64,000 nt of DNA from Elgaria multicarinata webbii (lineage: Eukaryota > Chordata > Lepidosauria > Squamata > Anguidae), in NCBI RefSeq assembly GCF_023053635.1, contig NC_086178.1, positions 89,574,226-89,638,225 of the forward strand, given 5' to 3'. A program made the position numbers and the translations under genes. Shown piece by piece: positions 1 through 12,270 of this stretch. Within the stretch, counting starts at the first letter, position 1; every line of letters begins with the position of its first letter. Below the pieces are notes generated by a model. It did not search any database. It saw only the letters and a program-made list of their open reading frames with translations, and was not told the DNA's origin.

Positions 1-2142
1 AATTCTAAAAGCAATTGCAGCATTAAAAATATGTTTTAAAAGAACAGGAAGCCATGAACTTTATGGTTTATATAGCTAAGGATTATAGAGCCATTTTCCT
101 ATACCAAGGGGCATAGTAACAGAACCACCTAGCTTGATTTATTCGACACCCTCCTGTCATTAGTTAAACAACATCTTGTTCTTATGTTACCCTGATGATG
201 TGGGAGCTGTTCATTCTTGATCAGTAATGTGAGAAGCCCCATGCTATGGATCCTCCTTGGTCCAGGGCTACCAAATTTTCTTGGGGGATTGATTGTGTCA
301 TGGGGAGGAGTTGCTGCATGGCCTCCTCCCCTGTGGTCCAGGATGTCTCACAAGCAGTGCAGGAAGGATCAGTGGGGCATTGGCTCAGGATCGAAAAGAA
401 CCTGCTACCAAAATATGGTGGCTAAGTTTCCTCTGGACTTCCTTTCTTTTCTCATCCCCAAAGCCCTCCTAAAACAACTGTGAGTAGTGACTACAAGCTA
501 GACTCATAAGTGATAAAACACTGGTAGGAATGCAGTCGATCTGGCTGTAAAACAATGGTAATTTAGGGAAAGGTTACTAATCTAAGGAAAAGCTGTTTGG
601 AGAGCTAGTGGCTATGCAGCTGTCCTTCAAAGTCATAGAATCTTACACAGCTACAGATGGATCTCTACTAATTGTAGATGACATCATGTTTTAACATTTA
701 CTGTAAAGCTGACATTCTGCTCTCATAAATGGCAAATGGGGCTTCCATTCAGCCTCTGATGCTTAACTATGATTATGTTATGGAGCTGGAAGTAATATAA
801 TAATTACTGCATTCCACCCCCCTCCCACCTGTCAGCTGGTGCTTGGGAAGCTTTACAAAACAAAATACACTCAGTACCCTGGGTGTCTCCATAAACTAAT
901 AACATATTAAAAGGCTCTTTTGAAAGGGGAGGAAAGGAAAGGTTAATTTAACAGGAGATCCCTAAAAGTCTGTGGAGAATGCGTAATATCTGAAGGAGGC
1001 ACATTCTACATGAGGTGCTTGCCAACTTAAGGTGCAATGGTAGGATCTCTAAAAGTGTAGTGTCTGAGAACAGCCCCAAGGGTTAAGGTCCCAGGAGCTG
1101 CTTGAACATAGCCAGGGCTCCTTAAAAACCCAACAAAACAGGCTTGCCCTAAAGGCCGCCATCGTAAAGAACACGGAATAAGTTTAGTAGGAATACATGT
1201 ACCTTAATCAGTGCTTTCCAGACTTTGTCCCATCCATGAACCCTTTTCCTGTCTGCTGAGGAATGACAGCATGTAAGCCATAGAACCCTGTGTATTGCAG
1301 AGGATTCTGGGACATATTTAGGATGCCCTGTCCATGAGGAGATTGGCCCTGCTGTCAATTTGTTCATACAGGAAGGCCTTTTAATAAGAGGCTTAAGTGC
1401 TATATCCAATGAGACCTCGGCCACCATTGCAAGGCCAGTGTAGGACAAGTGAAGGTGTAAATTTCACAGCCAAAATAAACTTTGAGTGGAAGTATGAGGG
1501 AGAGAGATGGAGCAGGGGGCTGTGGCCAATTGACAGTGTGGTGAAATGGACAGTGTTGGACGTGGACTTGGTAGAGCCAGTTTCAAATGATGAGCTGTAG
1601 GAGTTAGGTATTTTAAAAAATAACTGGGGGACATTGTATAGAGTTCAGATGCTTGCTGAGAACAATATTTGTATTAATATGCATGTCTAACTTGAAGTGT
1701 TTAAAGTTGAACTGGCAATCTTTCATATTGTATTTTGTGTAAGACTACTTCATTAAAGTAACAGGTTTTTTTATGTGTTAAACAGTTAAATTGTATTATA
1801 GGCTGTTTCTCCGATTCTCCTACAGGAGGTGGAGTCCCAGAAACTGTGAACCTCTATCTTAAAAGTGTAGTCTTTAATATTAATTTGACCTAGCTAGTGA
1901 TCTGCGGTTGGATCTAGGATCTGCCTTCCATTGATGGAAAGGCTCCACTTATGGAAGGGGCATCTGTCTGATTTTCGGGGAATCTCCCTGCTTCTGCATC
2001 AAAGCTCACCCCATTTAGCAGGGTCCTCTTACACTGTAAAATTTTCAAGGGGTAGGAGGGGGTGGAGAAGTCTGTTTTCACCAGTCTAATTGCATATTGC
2101 TAAATCTGGATCCAACCCATGGTGTATTCAGTAAAGCCATTA

Positions 2143-2304
2143 CCCTATTTCTTCGCTTCTAAGATGCACTCCCCCCCCCATATATACATCTCTAAAAATG
2201 GGATGCGTCTTAGAATCGTGGGTGTGTCTTAGGTTTTTTTTACTGTTGGTACTGAAATTAGTGTGCGTCTTACAATTGATGGCGTCTCAATCGAAGAAAT
2301 ACGG
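2143..2304 (-). mobile_element. TA-flanked MITE with repeated taagacgcac motifs (copy 1)
   Basis: Terminal inverted repeats (ccctatttcttcgcttctaa at the left; reverse of atcgaagaaatacgg at the right), flanked by TA on both sides, as expected of Tc1/mariner-type insertion. Inside, variants of taagacgcac recur. A second copy lies at 23319-23481 in the other orientation. Family name not known to me. Confidence 0.7.
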
Positions 2305-2544
2305 TAATTAGAAGAGTGAGTTAGAGGGCAATCCTTTTGTATCTGCACTTGATACTAGTAATCCTCTGAACTTGGAGGCTTATGAATATCCAAGGCAGAC
2401 TATTTTGCCCGTCTAGCTGAGGTGTCAAGTAGGGTCTGGAAAGAGGCTAGTGATACAGCATGAGCCATCCCCTCCCCTCTCTACCAAGCAGCATGCCCCC
2501 AGTTCCAAATTCACATTTGCAAGCTTTTAGAGGGAGCCGGTATA

Positions 2545-2690
2545 GTGCACTATACAGCAAGGAGGTGGGGAGCTCAGACTCCTAGGTCGGAGCGCTATCT
2601 CCGGCCTTCGATCCAGGAATCTGAAAAAACCTACGGCCTCCCAGATGCTGTCTAGAGGCCCTAAGATTGCTATCTTGATGTGTGATAACA
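2545..2690 (-). repeat. Unclassified interspersed repeat (partial)
   Basis: The reverse complement (ctctagacagcatctgggag, then gattcctggat) aligns with 48790-48905. No coding or tRNA-like head seen. Confidence 0.5.
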
Positions 2691-3018
2691 TATACATTCC
2701 CTGTACAATTAAACCATTTGTGAACTGGTGAGACTTGTCAGCAGATAAATGCACTAAAGCACTAATCCATTGGGTTCTTGATGCTAGGCAGGGCTATGTT
2801 AATGACTGCCAACTCTACAGTAAACCCTAGGTGGGACTCCTTTTTATAACTCTCTGTATTAGAATACAGCAGCAAATCATGCTTTCTGCCAGATTGACTG
2901 ATATATCCTGGACCGGTATCTATTTGCTCTATGACACAGGTAAAGATTTTCTGAAACTAGGAGCTTGGATTTTGATTGGTTAGGAAGTGAGTCTTTAGGG
3001 AAGCTTCCTCCTCGTCCA

Positions 3019-3071
<53 letters not shown>

Positions 3072-3565
3072 TATAGCACCATCAATGTACATGGTGCTGT
3101 ACAGAGTAAAACAGTAAATAGCAAGACCCTGCCGCATAGGCTTACAATCTAATAAAATCATAATAAAACAATAAGGAGGGGAAGAGAATGCAAACAGGTA
3201 CAGGGAAGGGTAAGCAGGCACAGGGTAGGGAAAAACTAACAGTAGAAAGTAACAGTAGAAGTCTGCACAACATCAAGTTTTAAAAGCTTTAGGAAAAAGA
3301 AAAGTTTTTAGCTGAGCTTTAAAAGCTGCGGTTGAACTTGTAGTTCTCAAATGTTCTGGAAGAGCGTTCCAGGCGTAAGGGGCAGCAGACGAAAATGGAC
3401 GAAGCCGAGCAAGGGAAGTAGAGGCCCTTGGGCAGGCGAGAAACATGGCATCAGAGGAGCGAAGAGCATGAGCGGGGCAATAGTGTGAGATGAGAGAGGA
3501 GAGATAAGTTGAATGCTTTAGTGCAATTGGGCTTGGGTCAGAGCCTGGCAGCCAAAACAAATGTG
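3019..3565 (-). mobile_element. L2-clade LINE, 3' end and ORF2 C-terminus
   Basis: On the minus strand an open frame (3569-3273) reads the typical L2-type C-terminus: RSSDAMFLACPRASTSLARL, RPFSSAAPYAWNALPEHLR, AAFKAQLKTFLFPKAF. A 3' UTR follows, then an (AAT)n/(AAATA)n tail seen as the (ATT)n run at 3020-3056. The 3' 335 bp or so differ at only about six sites from 39770-40107. 5'-truncated, as usual for LINE inserts. Confidence 0.85.
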
Positions 3566-5154
3566 ACATTAAATGCTCAACACATTAATATGTTGTGTTA
3601 TAGGGGAAAAAAGCAATAGCAGACTTAGGGGCTCAGAGCAGGATTGGGACCATAGGGAATGTGGGTTTAACTCCCTCCCAGCTGCAGTTAGCTTTCCTCC
3701 AGGGGCTAATAACCAGGGGCTAATAGCAACTTTGGGGGAGTTCTTTGGGTCTTAGGCTTGGTCATGGGGAACTGACCACCCTCCTTGCATTCCATGGTGC
3801 TGATACTGCTCTCTGCAGCTGCTGTTAAAGGAAAAATTACCCAATAAATGCATTCATCACTTAACAGCACATTTGTTTTGGCCCTGAGAAACAGTGTGAG
3901 AAGAAACCCATGTCATCATGGGTTCTTTGCACCTTTCCTACCCATGGATGAATCACGCATGCTGACTTATAATAATACTTTGGTTTTATATAGTATCTAT
4001 CCACTGTTGAAAGCACTTTGCTTTCCCATATCCCCCCATAGTTCTCTTTCTCTGTGGTTCAGCTGATGGGGAGAAAGGTGTGGAATGTCTGGACGTCCTG
4101 TGGCTTAGAATTAGATGTATTACATTTATATTGTACGCTGGAGTGTGCAAAGACAATAACATACTTGAAGCAGATTCCATTAACAATTTACAGCATTAAA
4201 GTACCATGTTAGTCCTTAGCAAATTCTGAATCTGCTCTATTCCCACCCTGAAAATGTATTTGTGGTGTGAAATTGGAAGTGCGCTGTTTGTGTTCCATCA
4301 GCTGATCTCTTAGTGCCACAATACTGAAGTGCCAAGTTGCTCAGCAAGCCTCTGAGAACCTTAGAAAGGCTGTCCTTTATTAGGGTGCTAATTTTAAACT
4401 CTGCAGGCTCTATTTGTGGTTTGGCAAGTCAGTGAATCATTCACACAGTTCATCTGCAGAACTTCTGTCTCGGACTTGGTGGGCAATGCCTCTTATGTAC
4501 ATTTCTAGTAAAACTTCCATTTTTATCTATTGTGAGTGCTACATCACATGCTTTGGCCTAAGTGCTCTTTCTTCACTACTGTAAAGGTGAAAGGAATTTG
4601 CAAGATTTGCTCATAGTCTGTCCCCCCACCTCCACCCCCGCGTAGAAACACTTCTAAAATGCCTTTCAGTTGTTCTTATCAGGACTGTGAGAAGACACTT
4701 GAAACCTTCATACTTGAAAGATTTCTGAAAAATAAGTTTGCAAAGAATTCTTCATAGCAGAAAATACTTGCTTTAAACCATTTGTAATACTTGCCATGAA
4801 ATACATTTTGGTTCTTAGGTGTGCAAGAATGTCTTGGTTTTTTTCGTCTTGTTTCTTAGTTTGCTTAGTTGGTAAAATGTAATGTGCTGTTAAATCTAAG
4901 AAGAATGGGATTATGGGACAATTTATAGTTCCATTTTCTTGCATCAGCCCTTAGCGTCTGAAATGTCACATTAATTCTATACAACAAATGTGCTGAACTT
5001 AATATTTAGAACTAGAAATTAAAATAGTTCATTTGACAATGAAGTATTTCAATGTAGCCCTCCTCAACTCATTCTAAGAGATGCAAACCAGTAACAGCAC
5101 TTGAAAATACAATATAAATATATAAAAATATATTGTGGTTTACACATCATGTAT

Positions 5155-5300
5155 TATAGTGGCTTCCAGTTTGTTTCCAAGCCCAATTCAAGGTGCTGGT
5201 TCTTACCTAATAAAGTCCTAAATGGTTTTGGGACAGGATATCTGAAATACCACCTCCTCCCATATGAACTTGTAATCTGCAGTCATCATCTGAGGCCCTG
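5155..5300 (+). mobile_element. LINE ORF2 C-terminal fragment (L2/CR1 group)
   Basis: Reads QWLPVCFQAQFKVLVLT then, in another frame, KVLNGFGTGYLKYHLLPYEL, the familiar HWLPV/KALNGLGPxYL block of these LINEs. Stops and frameshifts show it is old. Confidence 0.65.
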
Positions 5301-5639
5301 TTTCATGTGAGGTTGGTGGGCATGTGAGAGTCTTTTGTGTAGCTGCATCCCAGTTGTAGCATGTTCACGATGAGATGCCCTAGGGGAGCTCATCCCCTTG
5401 CACCACATCTTTTCATTTGTTCCCCAAAGTTAGGGTGGGTAGCAGTGCTGTGTTTCTATCTCTTATTATTGGCTTAGTATATGTTTTCAGGTTGTGTTTG
5501 TGCATTTGGTGGGGCTACTGTGTTAAAAAACACTGGGAAAAGTCCGTTCAGATTAAGAAAGAGAAGTTTCCCAGAATCCCAAGTTACCCGTTTTGCCTAT
5601 CCCCTCCTCCAACTTTGGGATCATCATGACCGGGAGCTG

Positions 5640-6240
5640 ACTCTGCCCCTCAGCCCTTTGAAAAAGGTATTTTTTCCACTGATTTTTAAAAAAATTCTAG
5701 CGCGCGACCCACACCACGCAGAGAGGTGAGAGTAGTCTCAAAATTACCCCCATCCACTACTCTCTGTGCACAAGAATTTTCAGAACGATAGCTTAAAAAA
5801 CAACCCAGTTATCCCCAATTCTTTTCCTCAATGCAATCCTATGGGCGAAAACCGCCGTTTGACCCGCGCTGTCCGTTTGTTTACCCGATTTTTAAAAAAT
5901 TCTAGCACGCGACCCGCACGACGCAGAGAGCTGAGAGTAGTCTCAAAATGACCCCCATCCACGACTCTCTGAGCACAAGAATTTTCAGAACGATAGCTTC
6001 AAAAACAACCCAGTTATCCGCGATTATTTCCCGCAATGCAATCCTATGGGCGAAATGTTTTCAAGATGGCGATCGGAGCGCTCCGCCTGAAATAGGAGCT
6101 CCGAAAAATGGCCGCTTCTCTTCGCCTTGCTTCTAGGGGTCCACGGTCCACTTCTACTCCGCCTCTGGGTAAGGCGGAGCAGGCCAATTCGCTACTGCTT
6201 CTCCGCTCCTAATCGGAGCGGAGCACATGCCTAAAAAACA
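5640..6240. repeat. CpG-rich element with 205-bp tandem units
   Basis: Two units about 205 bp apart (cgcgcgaccc at 5701 and cacgcgaccc at 5906; caatgcaatcctatgggcga at 5829 and 6034). They share long blocks including acaagaattttcagaacgat and are roughly 90% alike. Downstream follow a 12-bp palindrome cggagcgctccg (about 6074) and a hairpin ctccgctcc/ggagcggag (about 6200-6222). CpG density is far above the surrounding AT-rich intron. No ORF, tRNA head or LINE motif was recognised; class unknown. Confidence 0.7.
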
Positions 6241-7142
6241 GGATTCAGAGCAGTAAGGGCAGCTAACCCAGGCACCATAGTGGCAAAAGTATCGACAAGG
6301 TGACAAAGCAAACATGAATCCTGCCATATATATTTTTTTATCAAGAGGAGGGAGAGTGAAACTGTGCCGAGATTGGTGACCAGGATTCACTTGAAAATGT
6401 TACTTTACCGTTTACTCTAAAAGAAAGGATACAATTTCGTGTCAAATCTGGGTTAAAAAGATAAGAAAATAACTGTATTACAGACAGGGGTGCCACAGAA
6501 GTAGCAAGAAAATGTGTTGGACCTAGAGAAACTCAAAAATAATGGTTTTCACAGTTCACGTGGTTAGAAATAAGAAACAGAAACAATCCTACTCATGATA
6601 ACTCATCCAAATGAGCAACTGGTTACGGTATCCATTTTAAATTGGAGACTCTCCAGCATAATGAAAGTAGTCAAGCTGAAAGCACAAGAAGTTAAGGGAA
6701 GATATACTGATGTTCCTCTAGCAACATGTATGGTGAAATTGTCCAGTGATTTGTTGTTGTTGTTTTAAAAAAGCAGTATAGCTTATGTTGTTTTTCATTG
6801 TAAGCTACTAAATGTTTCTGAAAACAGAACTTTTACCAAAGTTCTGCAATCAAAGAAAAGTATACAAAGTGGCTCACACACTTTCCATAAAGAGCATTTT
6901 ACACACTGCAAAAGGAAATAGTGTGTGAAATATGCAAGTCATGTTGTATCAGCATGATTTTAGATGGTTCTGCAGATTCTTCATATCAGTCATGTGCTGT
7001 GGTCTGTATTAGATATATAGAAAAATGAAGTAAAGAGATCCTTTATTTGTGTGGCACCACTATCCAGTGAAACAGCTGGTGGCTACTTTGCAACAGTAGC
7101 TATAGCCTTGGACAAACTAAAAATCCCATTTAGAAGGCCAGG

Positions 7143-7246
7143 TTAAGAATGTAAGAAGTGCCTTGCTGGATCAGACCAAGGGTCCATCTAGTCCAGCACT
7201 CTGTTCACACAGTGGCCAACCAGCCATTGGCCAAGGACCAACAAGG
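7143..7246 (-). mobile_element. CR1-type LINE 3' terminus
   Basis: The reverse complement reads the reptile CR1 end (ggccactgtgtgaacagagt, gctggactagatggaccctt, ggtctgatccagcaaggc). Confidence 0.75.
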
Positions 7247-7610
7247 AAATAGATGGTGTTGCTATTATGGTAGGATGTAAAGGTGGTACTGTTGTGAAGT
7301 TCCAGGATATCATACCAGAACTGATTGCAGCATTGTGCACGAATAGTATTGTCCAGCCAGAAGCACTGCCTTTAGTTATCAGAATGCCTGTCCATTATTG
7401 CCTGTGAGTCTGTTTCTACTGTAAGCTGTGAACAGGGTTCAGTGCCATAAACCAGATAAAAACTGAGAAAAGATGTAGGATTAGCAGCAAAGTGCCAGTG
7501 TCATGAGTACAAACCCACTGTGTGCAATTCAGCATTGGTACCAAATTTCTTCAGGTCAACTATGTGCCCTGAATGACTAGGTAAGAGTAGACAAGGCTGC
7601 ACTAACAGGT

Positions 7611-7697
7611 TGATTCTATGCATATATACTCAGAAGCAAGTCCCATGACATTCAGTGGGACTTACTTCCAGGGATGTGAATATAGGATTGCAACCTA
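7611..7697. repeat. Short palindromic reptile repeat
   Basis: Imperfect palindrome of about 85 bp with arms of the type attctatgcatatatactca / ttccagggatgtgaatatag around an attcagtggg centre. Related pieces occur at 12117-12195, about 32436-32500, 43026-43105 and 43420-43485. Confidence 0.6.
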
Positions 7698-9787
7698 AAA
7701 GTGGTATATAGGATAAGTATATGGTAGACAGAATATGTGCACCTGACTATGAGATACGTTGGTACCATGGTCCATAGTCTAGGGTATAAGTGTAATGGTC
7801 CTGTTTGCAATTCTGTTTTGTTCATATGCAGCCTTGTGGACATTTCTGCAGGCTTGTAACTCTTGTTCTAAGGCTTTTATGGAGGTTGGTATCTAGATTG
7901 CCAATTTTGGAGGTGAAGCAGGCATTGACAATGCAAGGGGATGGAAGTCAAGCTGGTAGGTGGGAATGTGGGGGCTCAATTTCTCAGATTAAGCTGCCTT
8001 TATAGGAATCTGGGGCACAGTGATGCCATCTCCCCAGCTATTTCTCCCAAGGTCACTTATCTTTGTTGAGATAAGATTCAACTGCCAATTAACTTCTGTA
8101 CATGGAATAGGGAATGGGTGCCATCTTGTCCTTCGCCTCAGGCAGCAAAATGTATTAGCCTATCCCTGGCTTTAGAAGAAATACTCTTAAAAGAAAAGAT
8201 GGATGTTGTATCTTCTGCTCAAAGAAATGTGTGATTCCACTTCTAAGGCATCAGGTTTAATTTGTGTTTGTCAGATTTCTTCTGCCATAGAACATTTATT
8301 CTCTTGGTTTTATTTATTGTAAAATACTGGATACTAAAACCATCCCGTACCAGTTTAAACTTGGTTATTGAAAGTTGGCACTAACAGGGGTCTTGGCTAA
8401 GCATCTTCTAGGGGCACCACTAGTCTCCAGTAGGACTATGTGCCCTGCTATCTGCCCTGGTATGTCCATATGGTATGCTATGGAATTATCAAAAGGGCAG
8501 TCAGTAGATCTTCAAGTACACAGTGGGACATTGGGAAAGAGGCAGTCTCAGGGGTGGAATCCAGCTTCCATTGGAGAATAGGGAAGAGAGTAGTTCCCCC
8601 TCCTCCCTATAGCCCCCATGTGCCCCAAAGTCTGTTCCAGTGGGCTGGGGAAGAGAATTTGGGGGGGGGGGCTGCAGGACAGAGGTGAAAGGCTCATCAT
8701 GTGAACAGAAGTCCACTTGCATGACATTGGATTCTGCCCTGGATATATTTTGTCTGCCACTTAAAATGTTTAATGTTCTCAGAGTTGCTTGTTGATTGTA
8801 TGAATGAACAATTTTTAATGGTTGGATCCTGTACATGTTCTTGCGGTGCAATTCTTGGACATCTTGGAGCTGGATTAAATTTTCCCACATGCTACTGCAG
8901 ATATTATGTTACACCCACTGCAAAGATGAGTTTCTGATGATGTGCAAAATAGTTGATTTGGACATGTGACGACTGGAAGGTTCCACATGAGCAAACATAA
9001 TACAGTGTCATCCTGTAATTTTTCTTGTATACAGTAGATTTTTGGTAGCATGTGCAGCAATGCTGTGCTTGAAACGGCATGTTCTCTCTTCAGGTGGAAC
9101 AACATTTCAGGATTATTTGCATGACAATTTCATCCTACAGTAGTCAATCAAACAGAATACATGGGAGACTTCTGCCTTTATAGGTGGGAGTAGTAACACA
9201 CTTTCGTGGAACTGTTTGTATTATCACTGCATTTAGAACTAAAATGAGATTCTGCTGAATAGTGACATAACATGGAACTACCTTGCAGAATTTGGAGGTA
9301 TGAATGCTATAGAAATGGAAGCTTTTCTACAGCAGTTCTCACAGTAATATATTGAAGCAACATCACCTTCAAAACAACCTGTGTGTTTTGTATTTTCAGT
9401 TTATGGTAACAGATTTTTCATTTTGGACAATATTTTTTCAGAGAACTGTCACATAAGTAATATGAATAAATAATCAGAATAAATGAGTGCATTGAATAGT
9501 TGAATACGTCTTAAATTTTATTTTTTAAAGTCTCATCATGGCTGTTAAGTTCACATTTTTTAGGCTCCAGTGTCAAATGTTTAGCCATCCAGATCATAAG
9601 TTACTGGTCACTTTTCTAACACTATTCTTCTTTAGCGCGTACTACTGCTATTTCATACAAATTTAAGTTTGTGTATCTATAACATTGTGTGATGTAGTCA
9701 AGTTTAATTTATTTTCTTTAATTGGTATAGTAAAATATTTCACATCTAGTAAATAGATGATGATATATTGACTTTTGGCAAACTTTC

Positions 9788-9816
9788 CACTACTACTAAC
9801 AAGGTTAGTAGTAGTG
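9788..9816. repeat. Perfect 13-bp hairpin
   Basis: Arms cactactactaac (9788-9800) and gttagtagtagtg (9804-9816), loop aag. About 130 bp on lies a second perfect stem, caggttaagac/gtcttaacctg (9949-9959 and 9972-9982). Confidence 0.6.
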
Positions 9817-10139
9817 TAAGAGGTCCTTTTTAAACAACAACACCCTTTTAGACTGTTACTGGGTATCATTCCCAAGAAGGTATGCTACACAAGACTTTCC
9901 ATGGATGAATGTGAGCTGCAGCAGAGCTCAGGTGTGCCTTCCTCCTTTCAGGTTAAGACTTCTTCGTAGACGTCTTAACCTGATTGTCCTTTTGGAGTTG
10001 ATCGCTCCTTTTACAACAGTATTCAATTGTTGCTGGGTCAGGTAAATAAGATTGCTCTGTCATATATGAATGACTTGGTCCAGTAAAAAGTATCTTACAG
10101 CCTCTTAGGCCTCTGGTGCTGAAGTCATCATTTTAGGCT

Positions 10140-10245
10140 TTATACTATGTTCTACTATGATGTATTTTAGGGTTCTGAATTTTTGTAAACAGCCCAGAGA
10201 GCTTTGGCTACTGTGCGTTATAGAAATGAAATGAATGAACATGGC
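10140..10245 (+). mobile_element. LINE 3' tail (gtaaacagcccagagagc type)
   Basis: Reads tgtaaacagcccagagagct, then a gcgttatagaaatgaaatga tail. This is the same 3' end family as the minus-strand copies at 13850, 36450 and 42893. Confidence 0.6.
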
Positions 10246-11529
10246 AAGAATATTTGGTTTTCTTTTCAAAAGTTGAAATCCTATAAGTCATCTGCCTTTC
10301 AGAGTGCTGTCAACCCTATATTTGAACAGAGCTGATCTTACCAACTTTTGACCCAGCAAGCCAAATGCAGGGCACTAAGGACTTGTTAAATCTTCTGACT
10401 TGCTGCCTGCTTGTGACTGGGAAAACAGGCAAGTTGCTGAGCACCTGGGAGATCAGAATATGTTGCTTGGCTGTATTTGTTCTGTTTGGTTGCAAGTTGG
10501 ACAAGCCTAACGATTTAATGTAGGTGCACATTTTTCATTCAGAATGAATAGTGGTTCTCAGCATCCGGCTGAAATTCAGAGAGCTGCCCATGTATATACT
10601 GAAAGGGTAATAGCATCTCTTATGGGACTTGATATCCCATTTCATTTTACTAAGAGTCTAACTTACACTGATTCCAGCTATAACATCATCATATACTTAG
10701 TGTCAATAGTTGAGTTTATGCTGTTGCTTGTGCACATGTTGAGCACAAGCATATCTTGCTCCTCACAAATAATTAGGAGTTTTATCTGTGTTTCATCAAG
10801 TAGGCAGCTTTGGGTTTTTTAGACTAGCCGGCCTTTTAAGGATGCCCAACTTCATCTGAAGCTGGAAACTCTAATCATGACAACAGGTCTTCCAACACCC
10901 GCAGTTCTACAGCTTTGTTTAAGAGCTTGCTGGCTCCAACTTTCATGATGCTTTGAAATCTGACACTTGTGGATCCTCTTTTGAACTGGCAATATCTGGG
11001 CTTTGCATACATAAGTTGTTCTCCCCTCTCAGTGAAACCTGAGCACTTGGATTAAAAAGGGAACTTGTACTTCTAAAAGATTTTGCAGTTGGTTTCTTCA
11101 GACAAGTGTACACTGAAGTGACCTCCACGGACCGGCACGCAGCTTGTTCCTCAGATTAAAATTAGTTACAAGAAGTTGAGTAACACCTTAATGCTCCTTT
11201 TAGAAGGTCAAGGAAATTATTATGTGAGGAATATTAACATGGTCACTGCTATATTCAGATACCAGAGTGAATTTTCATCCCAATATAGTTTGGAGAAGGG
11301 CAAATTAATTTGGGGGCATGGTGTTTTCCTGTCTGGCATTTAGCTAAAAGGATTCCTCAAAATGATTAAAATGTGAGGGAAGTGCAAACCAAGGTGAGTC
11401 CTCAACTCAAACTCAAGGTCAGGCTTGTAAATAGCCACTCACCTGGGGCAGGGGAGTTTGAGCGGACCAGAAAAAGTTGGGAAACACTTTTTTCCTCAAC
11501 AAAACTTTTCCAGCAGAAAAATCAGAAAC

Positions 11530-11753
11530 TTTATTTATTTTTATTTATTCAATACATTTATATCCCACCTTTTTTCCTCCAAGGAATCCAGGGTGGCATA
11601 CATAATCCTTCATTCTATCCTTGCAATAACAACCCTGCGAGGTAGGTGACTAGCCCAAAGTCATCCAGTGAGCTTCCACGGCCGAGTGGGGACTAGAATC
11701 TGGATCTCCTGAGTCCCAGTCCAACACGCTAGCCAATACACAACACTGGCTCT
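11530..11753 (-). mobile_element. tRNA-headed SINE
   Basis: The reverse strand starts with a tRNA-like head (ttggactgggactcaggaga, B-box-like agattctagtcc). The body and a LINE-type tail follow, ending in (AAATA)-like sequence. A second copy is at 39645-40542 and a tail-only copy at about 51790-51928. Confidence 0.7.
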
Positions 11754-12116
11754 CAAACTCTGGGGATCACTGGGGGGGAAAGCTCTCTTTTTTGGAATGA
11801 GTGAATGCTTTTTAAGATGAAGTTTTACTTATTCAAAATTCGTAGAATGAAAATGCTTACATAAGACCATTTACAGCATTAGAAAAAAATATTCCTGCAT
11901 GTACCATGGAGTTTGATATTTCTATGTTCTAAAGTTTAACTTTCTCTCTAAATTTCCTACAGTACTTGTGGTTTCTACTTTCAATGTTTATTTTTTTCCT
12001 GCTTTTCAGATGGCAATAATGTGCTCAGGTAGTATAGGATGCAGTTGTCTGCATCTCTCCTTAGCATAGGGTATATTTACAAATTCACTGATACAAAACT
12101 AACACACTTATACTTT

Positions 12117-12270
12117 TGGGTTACAATTCTGTGTGCTTACCTGGGAGTAAGTTCAACTAAACAGAATAGTCTATCTTATGAGTAAAGATGCATAGGATTC
12201 TTTTATGTAAATTGCCTTGGGAGAGTTTCTACCATAAAAGGCAGTCTAGAAAAATATCTAAATAGATAAA
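12117..12270 (+). repeat. Short palindromic repeat followed by a LINE tail
   Basis: 12117-12195 carries the gcttacctgggagtaagttc type palindrome. 12215-12270 (aaattgccttgggagagttt, then aatagataaataa) is a degraded LINE 3' end. Confidence 0.45.

Noticed and set aside
5766-6136. Short plus-strand frames in the 205-bp tandem element as genes
   Set aside because: The similar peptides arise because the same DNA unit is read twice in different frames; no conserved domain.
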